64,000 nucleotides of DNA from Haematococcus lacustris (Eukaryota > Chlorophyta > Chlorophyceae > Chlamydomonadales > Haematococcaceae). Below are positions 28,743 through 40,300 of this stretch, in pieces. The first letter of the stretch is position 1. Each line of letters opens with the position of its first letter. The stretch is from assembly GCA_030144725.1 (NCBI GenBank), contig JASKMD010000012.1:11028621-11092620 (forward strand), given 5' to 3'. A model generated the notes under the pieces. That model worked only from the letters and a program-made list of their open reading frames with translations. It did not search any database and had not been told where the DNA came from. The position numbers were made by a program, and so were the translations under genes.

Positions 28743-30139
28743 TCACACTCCCCCACCCGGGGCAGAGCCAGCAGTTTTGGCCGGCACACCGCTGCTGCTG
28801 ACCTGGCCACTGGGGCTGATGACCAACTGCTGGCCGTCAGGTGTGGTGATCACAGTGGTGAGGGACCCCCTGGGTGGTGAGGGAGAGCCCCCCCGGCTGC
28901 TGCTGCTGTTCCTGTCGCTGCCCCCTCTGCTTAACCCCTGGTCACCAATGCTGGTCCCATTCCTCCCTCCACTCCCACCCCCGCCACTGCCGCTGCTGTT
29001 GTTGCTGTTGCTGCTGCTGCTGCCAGCTGCGGGTCGTTGGATGTTGAGCACATTAGGAGTGGTGAGCTGGCCGTTGACAAAAACAGTGACAGTGGGGTCA
29101 GCCTCACTGCTGGCATTGCGGCTGGCGATGTCCCCGGCAGCCTTGCGCTGGGCCCCCCTGTTGTCCACTTGCAGGATGGTCACTGTGATGGGCGGGGCAG
29201 CAGCAGCCGCCCCAGAGGAGGGGGGTGGCGGGGGGGCTGCTGGGGGGGCTGCTGGGGGAGCGGCGGGTGGTCCTGCGAAGGGTGGCAGGCAGGGCTGGGG
29301 CCATATGAGCCAGGAAGGCAAGGCACTGCGAGCAATGATCCACAACACAAGGGAGGGGTGCTGACTGTGACTGTTTATGGGCGGGGGCAGGAAGGGGCAC
29401 AGAGGGGCCCAGTGGACTTTGGCCAAGCCCAGCCCACCCTCTACTGCCAGCTAATTGTATGCCCACAAAGGTGCAAAAGTCCTGATATTTCCTATACCCT
29501 GTCTTTATATTTCCTTTACCCTCATTGCTTCCATGAGGGTGACCCCCGCAGCAGGCACCCGTCTCCAGTACCTCTGTTGATGGTGATGCGGAAGAAGGGG
29601 CCGTCAGAGACTATCTGCTGGGAAGGCTGGGGGCTTGCCCGCAGCAGCTGGTGCAGGAGCCGAGCATTGGTCGCAGCTAGCAACGCTGCAGGCGCCAAGG
29701 CCTGCGCAGGTGACTGGGCCTGGGTGGTTGCGGTGTGGGGGCTGGGGCGAGCGGGGCGCCAACATCATTGTTCCAGAACAGGCGTGCAGCACTTGTTGTG
29801 CATGGCTGGGCTTGTTGTGCATGGCTGTGCAAGCCAGACAATGTGTGACCAGATCCAGTGACCAGTGTCGAGAGGCTGGGGTCGAGCTGTGTGTAAGCGA
29901 CTCTTCGCAGCCAGCCACCCCCTCCCAGATCAACAACCCCTTAGCCACAGGTGGGCACTTTGCAAAGCCACACAGCATGCACAGAAAAGCCCGAAAGCAT
30001 CCAAGCCCGTCCAGCAGCCCCACAGCCCAGACTAGCGCGCTTCTGCCTTCCAAGCCAACCCAGGCAACCAGCCCATACAGGCCAGCCTGACCCAACCCCC
30101 TATAGCATAGTAGCAAGGCCGCGGAGGCGCGCGCGCACC
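28743..30139 (-). CDS. Unrecognised protein (3' exons), possible signal-anchor start
   Basis: Two exons fit together in phase: 29,572-29,701 (ALAPAALLAATNARLL ... SDGPFFRITINR) and 28,743-29,272 (Pro/Ala-rich, then ITVTILQVDNRGAQRK, VTVFVNGQLTTPNVL, a Ser/Asn/Gly-rich segment, stop at 28,743). Upstream, a stretch ending at the donor 30,139 reads RLSLTIAGGLLLLLCQRGQ, also in phase. That would give a membrane or secretory segment, but I find no in-frame ATG before a stop. I do not recognise the family. Confidence 0.45.
30003..30087. repeat. About 85-bp dispersed direct repeat, copy 1
   Basis: gcccgtccagcagccccacagccca... continues to catacaggccagc and matches 31,117-31,203 with scattered changes. 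It lies in the intron of the minus-strand hypothetical gene. Confidence 0.75.
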
Positions 30140-30415
30140 TGGCCACGCTGGCAGAGGAGCAGCAGCAGCCCGCCAGCGATCGTGAGCGATAGGCGTATGA
30201 GTTCAGAGCGGCATCGGTGCACAAACGCGGAGCGGAAACGACGACGCGCGTACAGCATAACCCCTTCTCTCCCTCTGCAGCTAGCTAACCGTGCTTCTTT
30301 TTGTGGCGCAAAGGACTGATGGAGCTGCGGGCTCGGAAAGTTGCAATAATGTTACCCAAATGTCATTGCGCCGATGTGCATGCGCCCTCGCTCCACAACT
30401 AGGACTGAAAGGCCG

Positions 30416-30622
30416 ATGAGGCGCGGTGCGGCTGCAGGCTGCGTGCTCGTGGCCGTGCTCCTCATCGCCATTTTGCTTGGGGCCCCTACGCGCGCGTCCG
30501 GGCTGCGCGGACTTGCACACCCAAACGCGCCACCACCGCACCGCAGAGCACTGCAACAGCTCAAGATAACGGTGCGGCGGTCGCCGTGCGTGCGGCCACT
30601 CACGGCTCGGGCCGCGCTGTGA
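30416..30622 (+). CDS. Possible first exon of a secreted/membrane protein
   Basis: An ATG at 30,416 is followed by MRRG, a run of 15-18 hydrophobic residues (CVLVAVLLIAILLG) and an APTRA-type cleavage context, which together look like a signal peptide. The frame is open for 69 codons; a donor (acg|gtgcgg) near 30,570 would be in phase. It diverges from the minus-strand gene that ends its first visible exon at 30,139. I found no downstream exon, so it may be chance. Confidence 0.25.
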   Translation: MRRGAAAGCVLVAVLLIAILLGAPTRASGLRGLAHPNAPPPHRRALQQLKITVRRSPCVRPLTARAAL

Positions 30623-31116
30623 AAGTCACTTCGGCGATGCACAGGTTACGAGCGGGCTGCAAACAAGAACCAGCAATCAAGACTTCGCTTGCCTGTGGTT
30701 TCAGTTCAGTTACTGCAACTACAGCGTGCGGGTAAGGACCCGACCCACTTGAGCCATTTCAACACACCACCAGCTCACCACCAGTAACGACAGGAACCAG
30801 TAACAACAGGAACCTTCGACAGCCTTAGACAGCTTACAGTGCGAGGAACCTTAGACAGCCACATGCCCCAAAGCCAAGGCTTGCTCCAAAACCACAGCTA
30901 TTGAGTTTGACAGCCGTGTGCTGCCAAACGGCGTGGTCACCTTACAAGCAAACTGCCTACACATTTGTGATGGCCTGGCCACCTTTTTTAAATACCTGAT
31001 ATACCATGCCACACATGATTGCAGGCGGTGCCCAAGGCCGGCACAGCGCCAGCTCCAGGGGGCGTCGGGGGCGGAGCCTGATCAGGAGCAGGGTTCAAGC
31101 AAGCCCAGCCACAGCC

Positions 31117-31203
31117 AAGGCCGTCCAACAGCCCCACAGCCCAGGGCCTAGCGCCCTTCTGCCTTTCAAGCTCACCCAGGAGCCCAGCCCTTACCGGCCA
31201 GCG
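31117..31203. repeat. About 85-bp dispersed direct repeat, copy 2
   Basis: Partner of 30,003-30,087. The surrounding interval 30,625-31,357 shows no other supported gene. Confidence 0.75.
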
Positions 31204-31357
31204 AGGGCAGACAGCCCAGCCCACCCCCACAGCGTGACAGGTGGGCAGATTGGTGAGTGTGCAGCTCATCGCATATCTCCCCTACATCGAGAGTAAAGCA
31301 ACCGGTGGGTCACAGTGTACGTGCTGCCCCAAGCTTTAGACTGACCCCACACTTCCC

Positions 31358-31680
31358 TGCAGCCTGGCGGTCAACCACGTGCGCCCAGAGCAAGGCCGAG
31401 CTTCGCGCACCGAGACTGCCGGCTTACCTGGGCTCAGTATGCCAGCCTGTTTGGCGGGCGGCAAATGCCGTTCACCACCAGCCTGCGTGTGTCAGTCAGT
31501 GGGATGCTGATGGAGGGCAGGACGCAAACCCGGGTGGATTGCAATGATGAGGGGCAGCCGGTGATCATGGTCCCCCTGCAACTAGCGGAGGTGGTCAACC
31601 TGGACCTGGTGGCATGGCGGAAGATGGATGATGGAGCCATTGAGATGTGCTGTGATGTGTGAGGCATGCTCATGGTATGG
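31358..31680 (+). mobile_element. Duplicated coding module, copy 1 (frameshifted)
   Basis: Nearly identical to 34,343-34,670 (cctggcggtcaaccacgtgc ... gatgtgtgagg), including the terminal stop and the sequence past it. Here the frame carrying MPFTTSLRVSVSGMLMEG is not joined to the upstream coding region of the full-length copy, so it is a detached fragment. Confidence 0.75.
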
Positions 31681-31844
31681 GCTGATGCGTGGGCTGATGT
31701 CATCCAGGGCCAAGCAGCACACCAAGGGTTGCCAGGGCCAGGACATTCCCCTGACATCGCCCCGGCACAGGGTGCAGCTGAGCGTGTGTTGTGCGGTGTG
31801 CGGAGAAAAGCCAGAGGCGCTGTGCAGAGGAGCTGTGCTGAATG

Positions 31845-32018
31845 GCTGGAGTGGCCCGCACAGCCTACTCAGGGGTTCGGAGTACCCCAAACATCCAGCA
31901 GTTGCGTGTGTTCCGCAAGCGCATGGACTACGGGCACCACGTCGCTCTCTTCCTAGCTGCCCTGCTAGACCCCAGGTACCGCCACAAGCCTCACAACCTG
32001 ACCCTTGACGAGGTGTAG
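31845..32018 (+). mobile_element. Possible hAT-type transposase fragment
   Basis: One frame reads VALFLAALLDPRYRHK and ends at a stop. A hydrophobic stretch followed by LDPRY is typical of the hAT transposase catalytic core near the C-terminal region. Only about 55 codons are present, so this is a weak call. Confidence 0.3.
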
Positions 32019-32224
32019 AGGAGCAACTGCAGAGGAGCAACTGCACCGGTTGTGTGTTATGGGCTCCATTCAATATGTGCCAGCTTGCTTTACGGCATGT
32101 TGACAGTGCCGCCTCTAGCCCCAAGCCCTAGCCATAACTAAGCCTTCGACCTGAACTTACCCCTGGAGAGGAAGGGCGACCAAGCAGCCTAGCGGCTGAT
32201 GGCTATAGCAATGTGTTGTTGGGA

Positions 32225-32660
32225 ACGCCCGAGTCTGCAGTCAAACGATACTAATTCAACATGGAACGACATGTTTGAATGTGGATAATCTCACTCAGCT
32301 ACTCCAAAAAAGGTGAAGCAACCTCGGTCGCACCCTTGATGACTGCCAACCCCACACCGGTGACACTCTTTCCTGGGGCTAATCCCCCTTGACCACTGGG
32401 CACCTCATCAAAACTAACAGCTTAATGCTTTGTAAGGCTAACAGCCTGTGTAAACTACTAGGGCTTATGCATTGTTGCGGGCCCGACCATCAATGCCCCG
32501 CCGGTACTCAGCAGCCCGGTGCAGCCTCTGCCTGACCTTGCCAACGGGGGGCAGAGCCTCCCTATCCTTCCAGCTGCACAGCTCCAGGGGGCGCTGCATG
32601 CTCTCCCCAATGCGCTGGAAGTTGAAGCAGGCGTTGGTGTCCCGAGCTATTCTAGGGAGA
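32225..32660 (-). mobile_element. Family-B Fanzor-like tail with 45-nt internal deletion, plus 3' region
   Basis: The minus strand reads DTNACFNFQRIGESMQRP then ELCSWKDREALPPVGK|VRQRL, ending ...GRARNNA-stop near 32,468. The copy at 34,855-35,128 has 15 extra residues at the bar (EYQQGYKRVNDRLPK). DTNAxxN at this position corresponds to the DRDxNAxxN RuvC-III motif of family A. The DNA past the stop (32,225-32,465) matches that at 63,195-63,410 (gtcatcaagggtgcgacc, aatctcactcag). Confidence 0.55.
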
Positions 32661-33307
32661 CACTCTTACACCACAGGTATTAACTACTGATACTGTGTCC
32701 CTAACAAGGTGTGAACCCAGCAGTGCTTGGTTTTCCTTCGAGGCAACCACCTTCCATGCAGCCACCTTCCATGCAACATGCTTGGCCAGTGCAAATGCTG
32801 CTTCCAAGGAGTATTGCTGCTGCCGCTCCTTTTGCTTCCGGTCTTGCAGCTCATGCTTCTTCTTGCCTCGTCTTCTTCGCCGGTCCATCACCCGTGCTCA
32901 TCGCGCATCACTCGCGTATCCACTGTGATTGTCGTGGGCCACTTGCACACGTGATACTGGGTATGTACCAGCAACGACTTGAACGCGAAACACTAACGAC
33001 TTGCATTAGACTCGGCCAATAAGTTCCGACCCCGACTCGCTCGGATTTCACTGGGCAAGGGAGCCTTACTTCACGCCTAATCCATACACAGCCTGGAGTC
33101 CACCAGGTCATCGGCTGACGCCTGGCAGGTGTGCCCAGCCCCCTTGTCCCTCACTAGGGCCTCCATTTGAGCCGGCAGGTGTGCCCAGCCTAAGCACATA
33201 GCCTGCTCATTGCTGCCCCACCACAGACTATAAAACACATAAGGAAAAACCAGGTGTTCCTTCACCACTGCTCATGTTCATCAGGGTTGCCGCCTCTGCC
33301 AGACAGC

Positions 33308-34644
33308 ATGTTCTGTCGTGTTCTGTCAAAGGTTGCAACAAGGCAGCACTCCAGCCACCTCACCCTTCCTCGACCCATAGCCAAGTGGCTGTTGCAGGCG
33401 GACAGCCTGGCAGAGGTGCTGCAGGGAGTCCAGCTGCAGCTATCACTACGCCATGGTCGCCAAAAGCATTCGTGTGCGGAGGATGCCATCTTCGAGCTTC
33501 TGGACACCCTCTTTGACACCATGCTCCAGCTTGGCCCCAGATGGCATGCCTCCGTCCCAAAACTGCGAGACGCATGCTGCAAGCAGTTTTTTGGCAGCTT
33601 CATACCTAACTGTCTATCCAACCAGCAACCAGCCGATGGCATGGAGCTAAGCGTCGTCCATGCTTGCAAGGAGTTGCTCCAGGTGAGGTCTTGGCCATTG
33701 GCAGTGCACAGTGGGTGTGGTGTGGTGACTGGGGACCCTAGCGCAGGTCTTGCAGAGCCTTTGCCTACAATTCTTCAAGTTGTCTGACATCTGGCCACCG
33801 TGGCCATCAAGCTGATCATCACTCACTCGCTCACAAGCTGATCACCACTTGCATGCAGTGTCACCCATCATCACTTGCATCATCATTTGCACGCTTACAT
33901 GCTGATCATCACTTGCATGTGGTGTTACATATGCAGGCAGCGAAGAAGGGGGACATCAAGAGGCTGCTCCTGGGGCTGAACATGCTGAGTGGGGGCTGCC
34001 TGGCAGCAGTGGCACAGGAGCTGCTGCCCTCGCCCACACACAGCGTGCCAGGAAAGGGGCACAGCAATCAAGGTGGCCACCCCACCATCAGGGTCGACCT
34101 CCCTCAACCTCACGTCCAGGTACTGCCACAGCCCCAACTCCAACCAAGCGTGGCACAGGCCCAGCCCTTGGCCCAGCCGCAACCCCAGCCCTTGGCCCAA
34201 CCGCAGCCCCAGCCCTTGGCCCAATTGCAGCCCCAGCCCTTGGCCCAGCTCCAGCCCCAGCCTTTGGCCCAGCCACAACCCCAGCCTTCAGGGAGCAGCC
34301 TGCAGTCAGCCCCTGGGCAGATCTCCATGAGCACCTTAGAGCAGCCTGGCGGTCAACCACGTGCGCCCAGAGCAAGGCCGAGCTTCGCGCACCGAGACTG
34401 CCGGCTTACATGGGCTCAGTATGCCAGCCTGTTTGGCGGGCGGCAAATGCCGTTCACCACCAGCCTGCGTGTGTCAGTTAGTGGGATGCTGATGGAGGGC
34501 AGGACGCAAACCCGGGTGGATTGCAATGATGAGGGGCAGCCGGTGATCATGGTCCCCCTGCAACTAGCGGAGGTGGTCAACCTGGACCTGGTGGCATGGC
34601 GGAAGATCGATGATGGAGCCATTGAGATGTGCTGTGATGTGTGA
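33308..34644 (+). CDS. Unrecognised two-exon protein with PQPLAQ repeats
   Basis: Exon 1 (ATG at 33,308 or an upstream start, donor at 33,683) holds a helical region (IAKWLLQADSLAEVLQG, FELLDTLFDTMLQLG). Exon 2 starts at 33,937 in phase with AAKKGDIKRLLLGLNML, passes six 8-residue repeats of the PQPLAQ(P/L)Q type, and ends with MPFTTSLRVSVSGMLMEG and VVNLDLVAWRK before the stop at 34,642-34,644. Its 3' third is duplicated at 31,358-31,680 and it lies next to a family-B tail, so it may be the other coding part of that element rather than a host gene. Confidence 0.45.
34149..34292 (+). repeat. 24-bp coding repeat, 6 units
   Basis: Units of cccagcccttggcccagccgcaa type encode PQPLAQPQ or PQPLAQLQ in the second exon of the hypothetical gene at 33,308-34,644. 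Confidence 0.9.
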
Positions 34645-34854
34645 GGAATGCTGATGGTATGGGCTGATGCGCGGGCTGACGTCATACTGATGCTGCCAGA
34701 GAGTGTAGGAGCAGCAGTGCAGGGTTGTACAATGCAGCATGCTCGTGATGTGATGTCCAGTGAATGGCAGAGCAATCGGTGAGTCATGGTGTAAATGCTG
34801 CCCTGAGTTTTGGACCGACCACACACCCGGGCCTCCTGAGTGCGAATCCTTGCA

Positions 34855-35270
34855 GCTCATGGCCCAGCAGGTCTGGGCCTATGGCTGGACATCCGCATCA
34901 TGTCAGGACACCAACGCTCGCTGCAACTTTCAGCGCATTCAAGAGAGCATGCAGCGCCCCCTGGAGCTGTGCAGCTGGAAGGACAGGGAGGCCCTGCCCC
35001 CCATTGGCAAGGAGTACCAGCAGGGCTACAAGCGGGTCAATGACCGGCTGCCGAAGATCAGGCAGAGGCTGCACCGGGCTGCAGAGTACCGGCGAGGCAT
35101 TGATGGTCGGGCCCGCAACGATGCGTAGGCCCTAGTAGGCCCGAGGAGTACCAAGACATGCTGATCAAGGCTGAGGGCATGCACATGAGCTAGGAGGGCA
35201 GGGGCACGTGCATAACTTACCACCCTTGTGATCTCTTGTAACATGGTGGTCGTGTAATGCTATCAGTTGA
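34855..35270 (+). mobile_element. Family-B Fanzor-like tail, best preserved copy
   Basis: The open frame reads QVWAYGWTSASC, DTNARCNFQRIQESMQRP, LCSWKDREALPPIGKEY, then a basic tail ending GRARNDA at the stop at 35,126-35,128. A DxNAxxN motif followed by an Arg/Lys-rich tail is what remains of the nuclease C-terminus. The sequence qLiaQQVWaNGWTS recurs at about 43,618-43,665. The catalytic Asp and Glu of RuvC-I/II are not in this fragment. Confidence 0.55.
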
Positions 35271-35280
35271 GAGAATGACC

Positions 35281-37310
35281 TAACTAGAGTTCATCTCAAA
35301 GTCACTTGGTCATAACCTCTACATACCCTGCATGTAATCATCCGAATCCCTAGGTGCCCAGCTCCTGGTTGGAGTATCCAAGCCAAATAAGAAGAGCCGC
35401 GCCGAAGCCTAAACTCTCTAGCCTAAACACTGCTAGCACCGCCCTGCCTCCTAGCTCCCTTGATCCCTAGCTAGCCCAGCCTAACCTATCCAGAGTCACC
35501 TGGCCCCAGCCGTAACCCTCCCACCCTAGCCACCGCCTGCACCCTCCCTCTATAACACTATCAAAGGGTGATGCGCTTGATATGTTGTGACACGCGACCA
35601 CATGATATGTTGTGACGCGCTCGCTGTGGTGCCCACTTGGTCAATGGTCTCTTGGGCTCCTATGTACAGGTCTGCTAGCTGTGCTATGAACAGGGCTCCT
35701 AGCTGCTTGCAACCCCTAGCTGCTTGGGGTCTGAGTCAGGCAACCCCAACTAACAGAAAATGACAGGAAATGATAGGAAACCGACCCCTGGTAATCAAAA
35801 CGACGCCGCGTCTCAGCCGCGTGGTTTCTATTTATGCATTACACATCGCTGAGAAGAGGGCTCCGTCAGCTATGCGGTGCAACCTGTATCATTGAATATT
35901 GTGCACTGTGCTGAGTGCTATTGCGGCTCAAAACTCCACATTCAAATCCATGTATTGTTTGCTCATGCGGGCCTCGTCGCGAAAGACCGCCGCGACCGAC
36001 GTGGCCCAGGAGCACCTGCACACAGTGAGGAACAGTCGCCGCTGTCAAACGATTCACATGGCACGCCAAACCGATGTAACGACGCCCCTCCACCCATGCT
36101 CGGAAATAAACAAGGTTGCTGCATTGCTTGACCCCTTCGTGAGCTGTACTGTTGGCCTGGCCACTCTGCAATGCCTCACAAGGTGTGTAGGCCATTGCTA
36201 CGTTACCTTGCTCGACATGTTGGGTCCGATCCCTCCCGCCCGCCCTCCGCTTGCGTGTCGAGCTTGTGTCCAGCTCCGCCCTGACCTCCTGTTGCGCAGC
36301 TGGAGGGGTGAGCAGTTCAGGGGCAGCACCAGCACCAGCTACCAGCTGCTGCCAGGGGGGGGCAGCAGGAGGGGTGGGGTTGGGATTGGGAGGGGGTGGT
36401 GGGGGGGGGGAGGGAGGGGCCGGGGTTGGGAGGGGGTAGGGGGGGTGGGAGGGCAGTGATGGGGCTGGGTGGGGGTGGGGTGGGGGGTGGGAGGGCGGGG
36501 CTGGGGTTGGGAGGGGGTAGGAGGGGTAGGTATTCACAACTACAATGGGAACATGAATGAGTGGGACGAATGACTGAATGAGACGACCGACGGTCAATGT
36601 TTAAACATCTTGTAGACATGCTGGCCACAAGTAGCTAAGGGGCTAGCAGGTTTGCATGCATGCTGTGGGTCACCGGTAGTCGTTGTTCCTGTCAGTGACA
36701 AGCGATGGAGGTGGCCGCAAAGGCTGCCATACGACGACGCTGGCGGCTTGAGCGGTGTATTGAAACCGGCTCCCGTGCTATCGAGCTCTCAAGGCTCTAA
36801 ACTAGACCACACTACCTTCCTCTCCGTTGTACAGGTGTTTTGCTCTCCAAGGTTCCTTAACTTCCAAGGCTTGATCATGTCTTCCATGTGAACCTCTTTA
36901 GCCGCCCAGCCTGGGCCCCAGGACAGGCTGTACAAACCACAAACACGTCGCACGCCATTTATTCCCTATCAAAGCCACCGTTTCAAGATAACAGCGTAAG
37001 CTCGTAGTATGCATATTGCCATGGAGCGGGTTGCCAGCTTCTGCCGCCAATGGTGCTAATGGGCAAAGCTGCTGGGACGTCTAGTGTGCATGAAGCATCA
37101 AAAGCCCATTGAGAAGCTCCGCAAGCCCGGAAAGCCAACGTGACATGTCAGAGCTATTCAGAGCTATTCAGAGCCCAACCTCATACACATCGTCGCTTCA
37201 GGAATTGAACAGGCTCGGTGGGGACTGTCAGCACACTTCACCAGCTGGACTTACGCACACTACCACGTGCCGCGCTGAGCACAAGTGCTCATATGGCCGC
37301 ATGGCCCCCG
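35281..37310. other. Intergenic, no supported gene; G-rich tract
   Basis: No frame shows family motifs or in-phase splice pairs that I can trust. 36,350-36,530 is a run of G-rich motifs on the plus strand (many ggggg and gggtggg blocks) with G-quadruplex potential. The right end is the 3' flank of the RAP gene. Confidence 0.5.
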
Positions 37311-40300
37311 TCATGACCCATGCAGCCCAGCCCCCGCAGCCCAGTGGTCGCGGTCGAGCGGTGTCACCACCGCATCCTCCAGCAAGTCTCGCAAATACTG
37401 CTGCGCGCGGTCCTGGTCTACCGTGACGCGCTGCCACTGCCACCAGGCAACGTCCACGACGCGGTATCCGCGGCGCGCGAGGAAGGCGTTGCGGAGCAGC
37501 TTCTTGCCAGTCGGGCGCCATGGAAGCGAGGCGGAGTAGTGAAGCGGCCCGTTTACCTCCACCGCCACTAAGACGTCGCCGAGCTTCAGGCACACGTCGA
37601 TGCTGAACAGCCAGTCGCGCGTTTTCCTCTCGATCTGGGGCTCAAGGCCCATGTCGCTTAGCGCCTGGGGTCGCAGGGGAGGAGAAGGCAACCGAGGTGT
37701 GGCTCAGAGCCGCACCATTACTCTGGCTGCCGAGGTGGTGTGTGGTAGGTGAGGGAAGGTGAGATGGAGGGGGCCGGGCAGGCAGGCAGTCCAGGCAAAT
37801 GGGCAGGCAGGCAGGCCAGGTAACCCTCCAAAGGCAGGCCAGGCAACTGGGCAGGTGGGCAGGCCAGGGAACCCTCCAAAGCTCCTGGCAGGGGCCTGGA
37901 ACTACCCTTATATCTTGAGATACTTTCATGCAAGCCAGGCTCAGAGATAACCTTCACTCCTGGCCCCTCTTCGCTTCACATCATGCGATGCCGTCTTGCC
38001 CTGTCTTATGATATCATGGCCTGCCTAGGGCCTGGCTTGGTAAAACCTGGCTTGGCTCGGCTTGGCTCGGCCTGCCTTTGCCTACCCACCTGTAGGACCT
38101 GCTGCTGGTACTCGCTGGTGACTTGCTTCTCTGTCGTCTGCTGCCGCCAGACCTTCAAGGCATGCTGTCGAAAGTCCCGGGGTAGGCTGTCAGCCACCTT
38201 GACGACCTCAGGGTCAGGCTGGTCCTGAAAGAAGAGGCAGCCAGGGGCCCAGGGAAGGCACACAATCAGTAGTCCCAGGCCACTGATGCCAGCTGTGAAT
38301 CAACAGGTGCTGGCAAGATATGGTAGAGTTGGCCATGTCTTGGCCATGTCTTGACCATATCTTGGCCACATCTTGGCCATATCTTGGCCATATCTTGGCT
38401 ATATCTTGGCCATATCTTGACTATATATTGGCTGTATCTTGGCTATATCCTGGCTATATCTAGGGTGGGGAGGGGCGAGTGACAAGGCAGTGAGCGGGCA
38501 TTCGTGTGGCGCGGGAGGGTGGGGAGGGCTGGGAGGGGAAGGGCAGGGGGTGAGGGGAAGGTGGGGAGGGTGGGGAGGGAGATAAGGGTTTGGGAGGGAG
38601 GGGGAGGGCAGGGAGTGAGATAGAGTGGATAGTAGAGTAGATACATTAGATAGGGGTGAGAAAGGTGGGGAGGGGTTGGAAGGGTGAGAAGGGTTAGGGA
38701 GGGAGGGGGGTTAGGTAGGTAGATAGGTAGGGAGGGCAGAAGGAAGGGTGGATGAGCAGCCCCAACCTCCCCCTTACCTTGAGCCACAAGTAGAGATGAA
38801 ACATCTGTGAGATGTGTCGATCAGCAATCTCCCCAGTTTTGGGCAATGGCAGCAGTGACATCGTTTCCCTGCTGTCCTCCTGAGCCTCCCTCCTCTGCCT
38901 GCCTGCCACCCTGCCCAAGTGCTGCTCCCACAGCATATAGACACGACTGAAGGCGGCCTGCAGCAGCGCTGTGTCCAGGTAGCCCAGCAGCATCAGGCTC
39001 CACAACAGGCTGGAGAGGGTGGCAAAGCTGGCCTCACTGGACTGCTGGGCCAGGCTGAGCTTCAGCGACTCCGCCACCTGGCGGCAGGCGGCTGGGCAGG
39101 CATGCTGCATCTGGGCCAAGGGGACCAGCAGGGCGGCTGTCTGGGCCAGGCTCAGCCCATGCTGCTCTGGCCGCTGCTCCAGCATGGCGGCTGCCACTGA
39201 GTACAGGGTGGGGTCGTAGTGCCGGGCGTAGCCAAACGGCCACATGATGCTGGCCATGTCGGCGGGCCGGGCGAAGAAGACGTGCGGGGTGGCGGGTGCA
39301 GAGCGAGGCAGCCTGCTCAAACAGCGCCTGGCTGTAGTGGCCTGACCAGGCAAGGGCCCATAGCGTGTGTGCCAGGTCCAAGGGAGCTGAGGGGCTGCAG
39401 GTGGGGTGGAGCCAGGCAGGGGCCCGGCCAGGGGTAGGGGGTGCTGCTGTGAGCCCAGCCTGCTGCCTGAGGTCTGACTCAAAGTCAGACTCAGACCCAG
39501 CCACCGCCACAGCCCCAGCCCCTGACTCGGGTGTGCTGGCGGGGTCCTGGGCGGGTTGGTGTGCGAGGCCACCCTCAAACTGACTCCACAACTGCCTCAG
39601 CACCTCCCCCGCCAGGCAGTGCAGCACTGTCTGCCCGCCTGCCTCCATGGTCACCAGGGCCCACAGGAAGCGGGACAGCGCCTGCGTGCTCCAGCCCTCC
39701 CTCTGCTGCTGCGCCTGGGCCATGGCTGCCTCCAGGAAGTCCACGTGCGCCTGGCCAGCTGTGGCCATGGCCCAAGCGATCTTGCTGAGCTGGTGCGGAT
39801 GGAGGCTGTGGATGCTGAGCAAGGCGAGCTGGGCCAGGGGGGCGAACACGCGGGGGCTGTGGCACCCTGCCCTGGCGTATGCCCACAGCGTGTTTGTCAG
39901 CGCCGCGGGTTTCAAAGTACGAAGTAGGGCTCGGATGGAGGGGATGAAGGCAGAGAACAGGGAGGGGCAGGGGTGGTGGCACTGGGCGCAGGCCCACAGC
40001 AGGTTGGAGAGCTCATTGGCTTTGAAGTCAATCAGGCTGGCCTGCGGGGGAGGCATGGAGGAGCAGGGGCAGGGCCATCAGGCGTGGCAGGGGCAGGGCC
40101 GTCCCCTTCCCCTCCCCCTCCCTCTCCCTCTCCCCCTCCCCCTCCCCCTCCCCCCTCCCCCTCCCCCTCCCCCTCCCCCTCCCCCTCCCCCTCCCCCTCC
40201 CCCTCCCCCTCCCCCTCCCCCTCCCCCTCCCCCTCCCCTTGCTCATGCGGCGGTGCCACGCATCCTGTTGCTGCCAGGCGAGTGCTGCCTCACCTCAGCC

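Noticed and set aside
28428..28801. A Pro/Ser-rich protein and its antisense Gly/Glu-rich partner
   Set aside because: Translation of the 8-bp polypyrimidine array.
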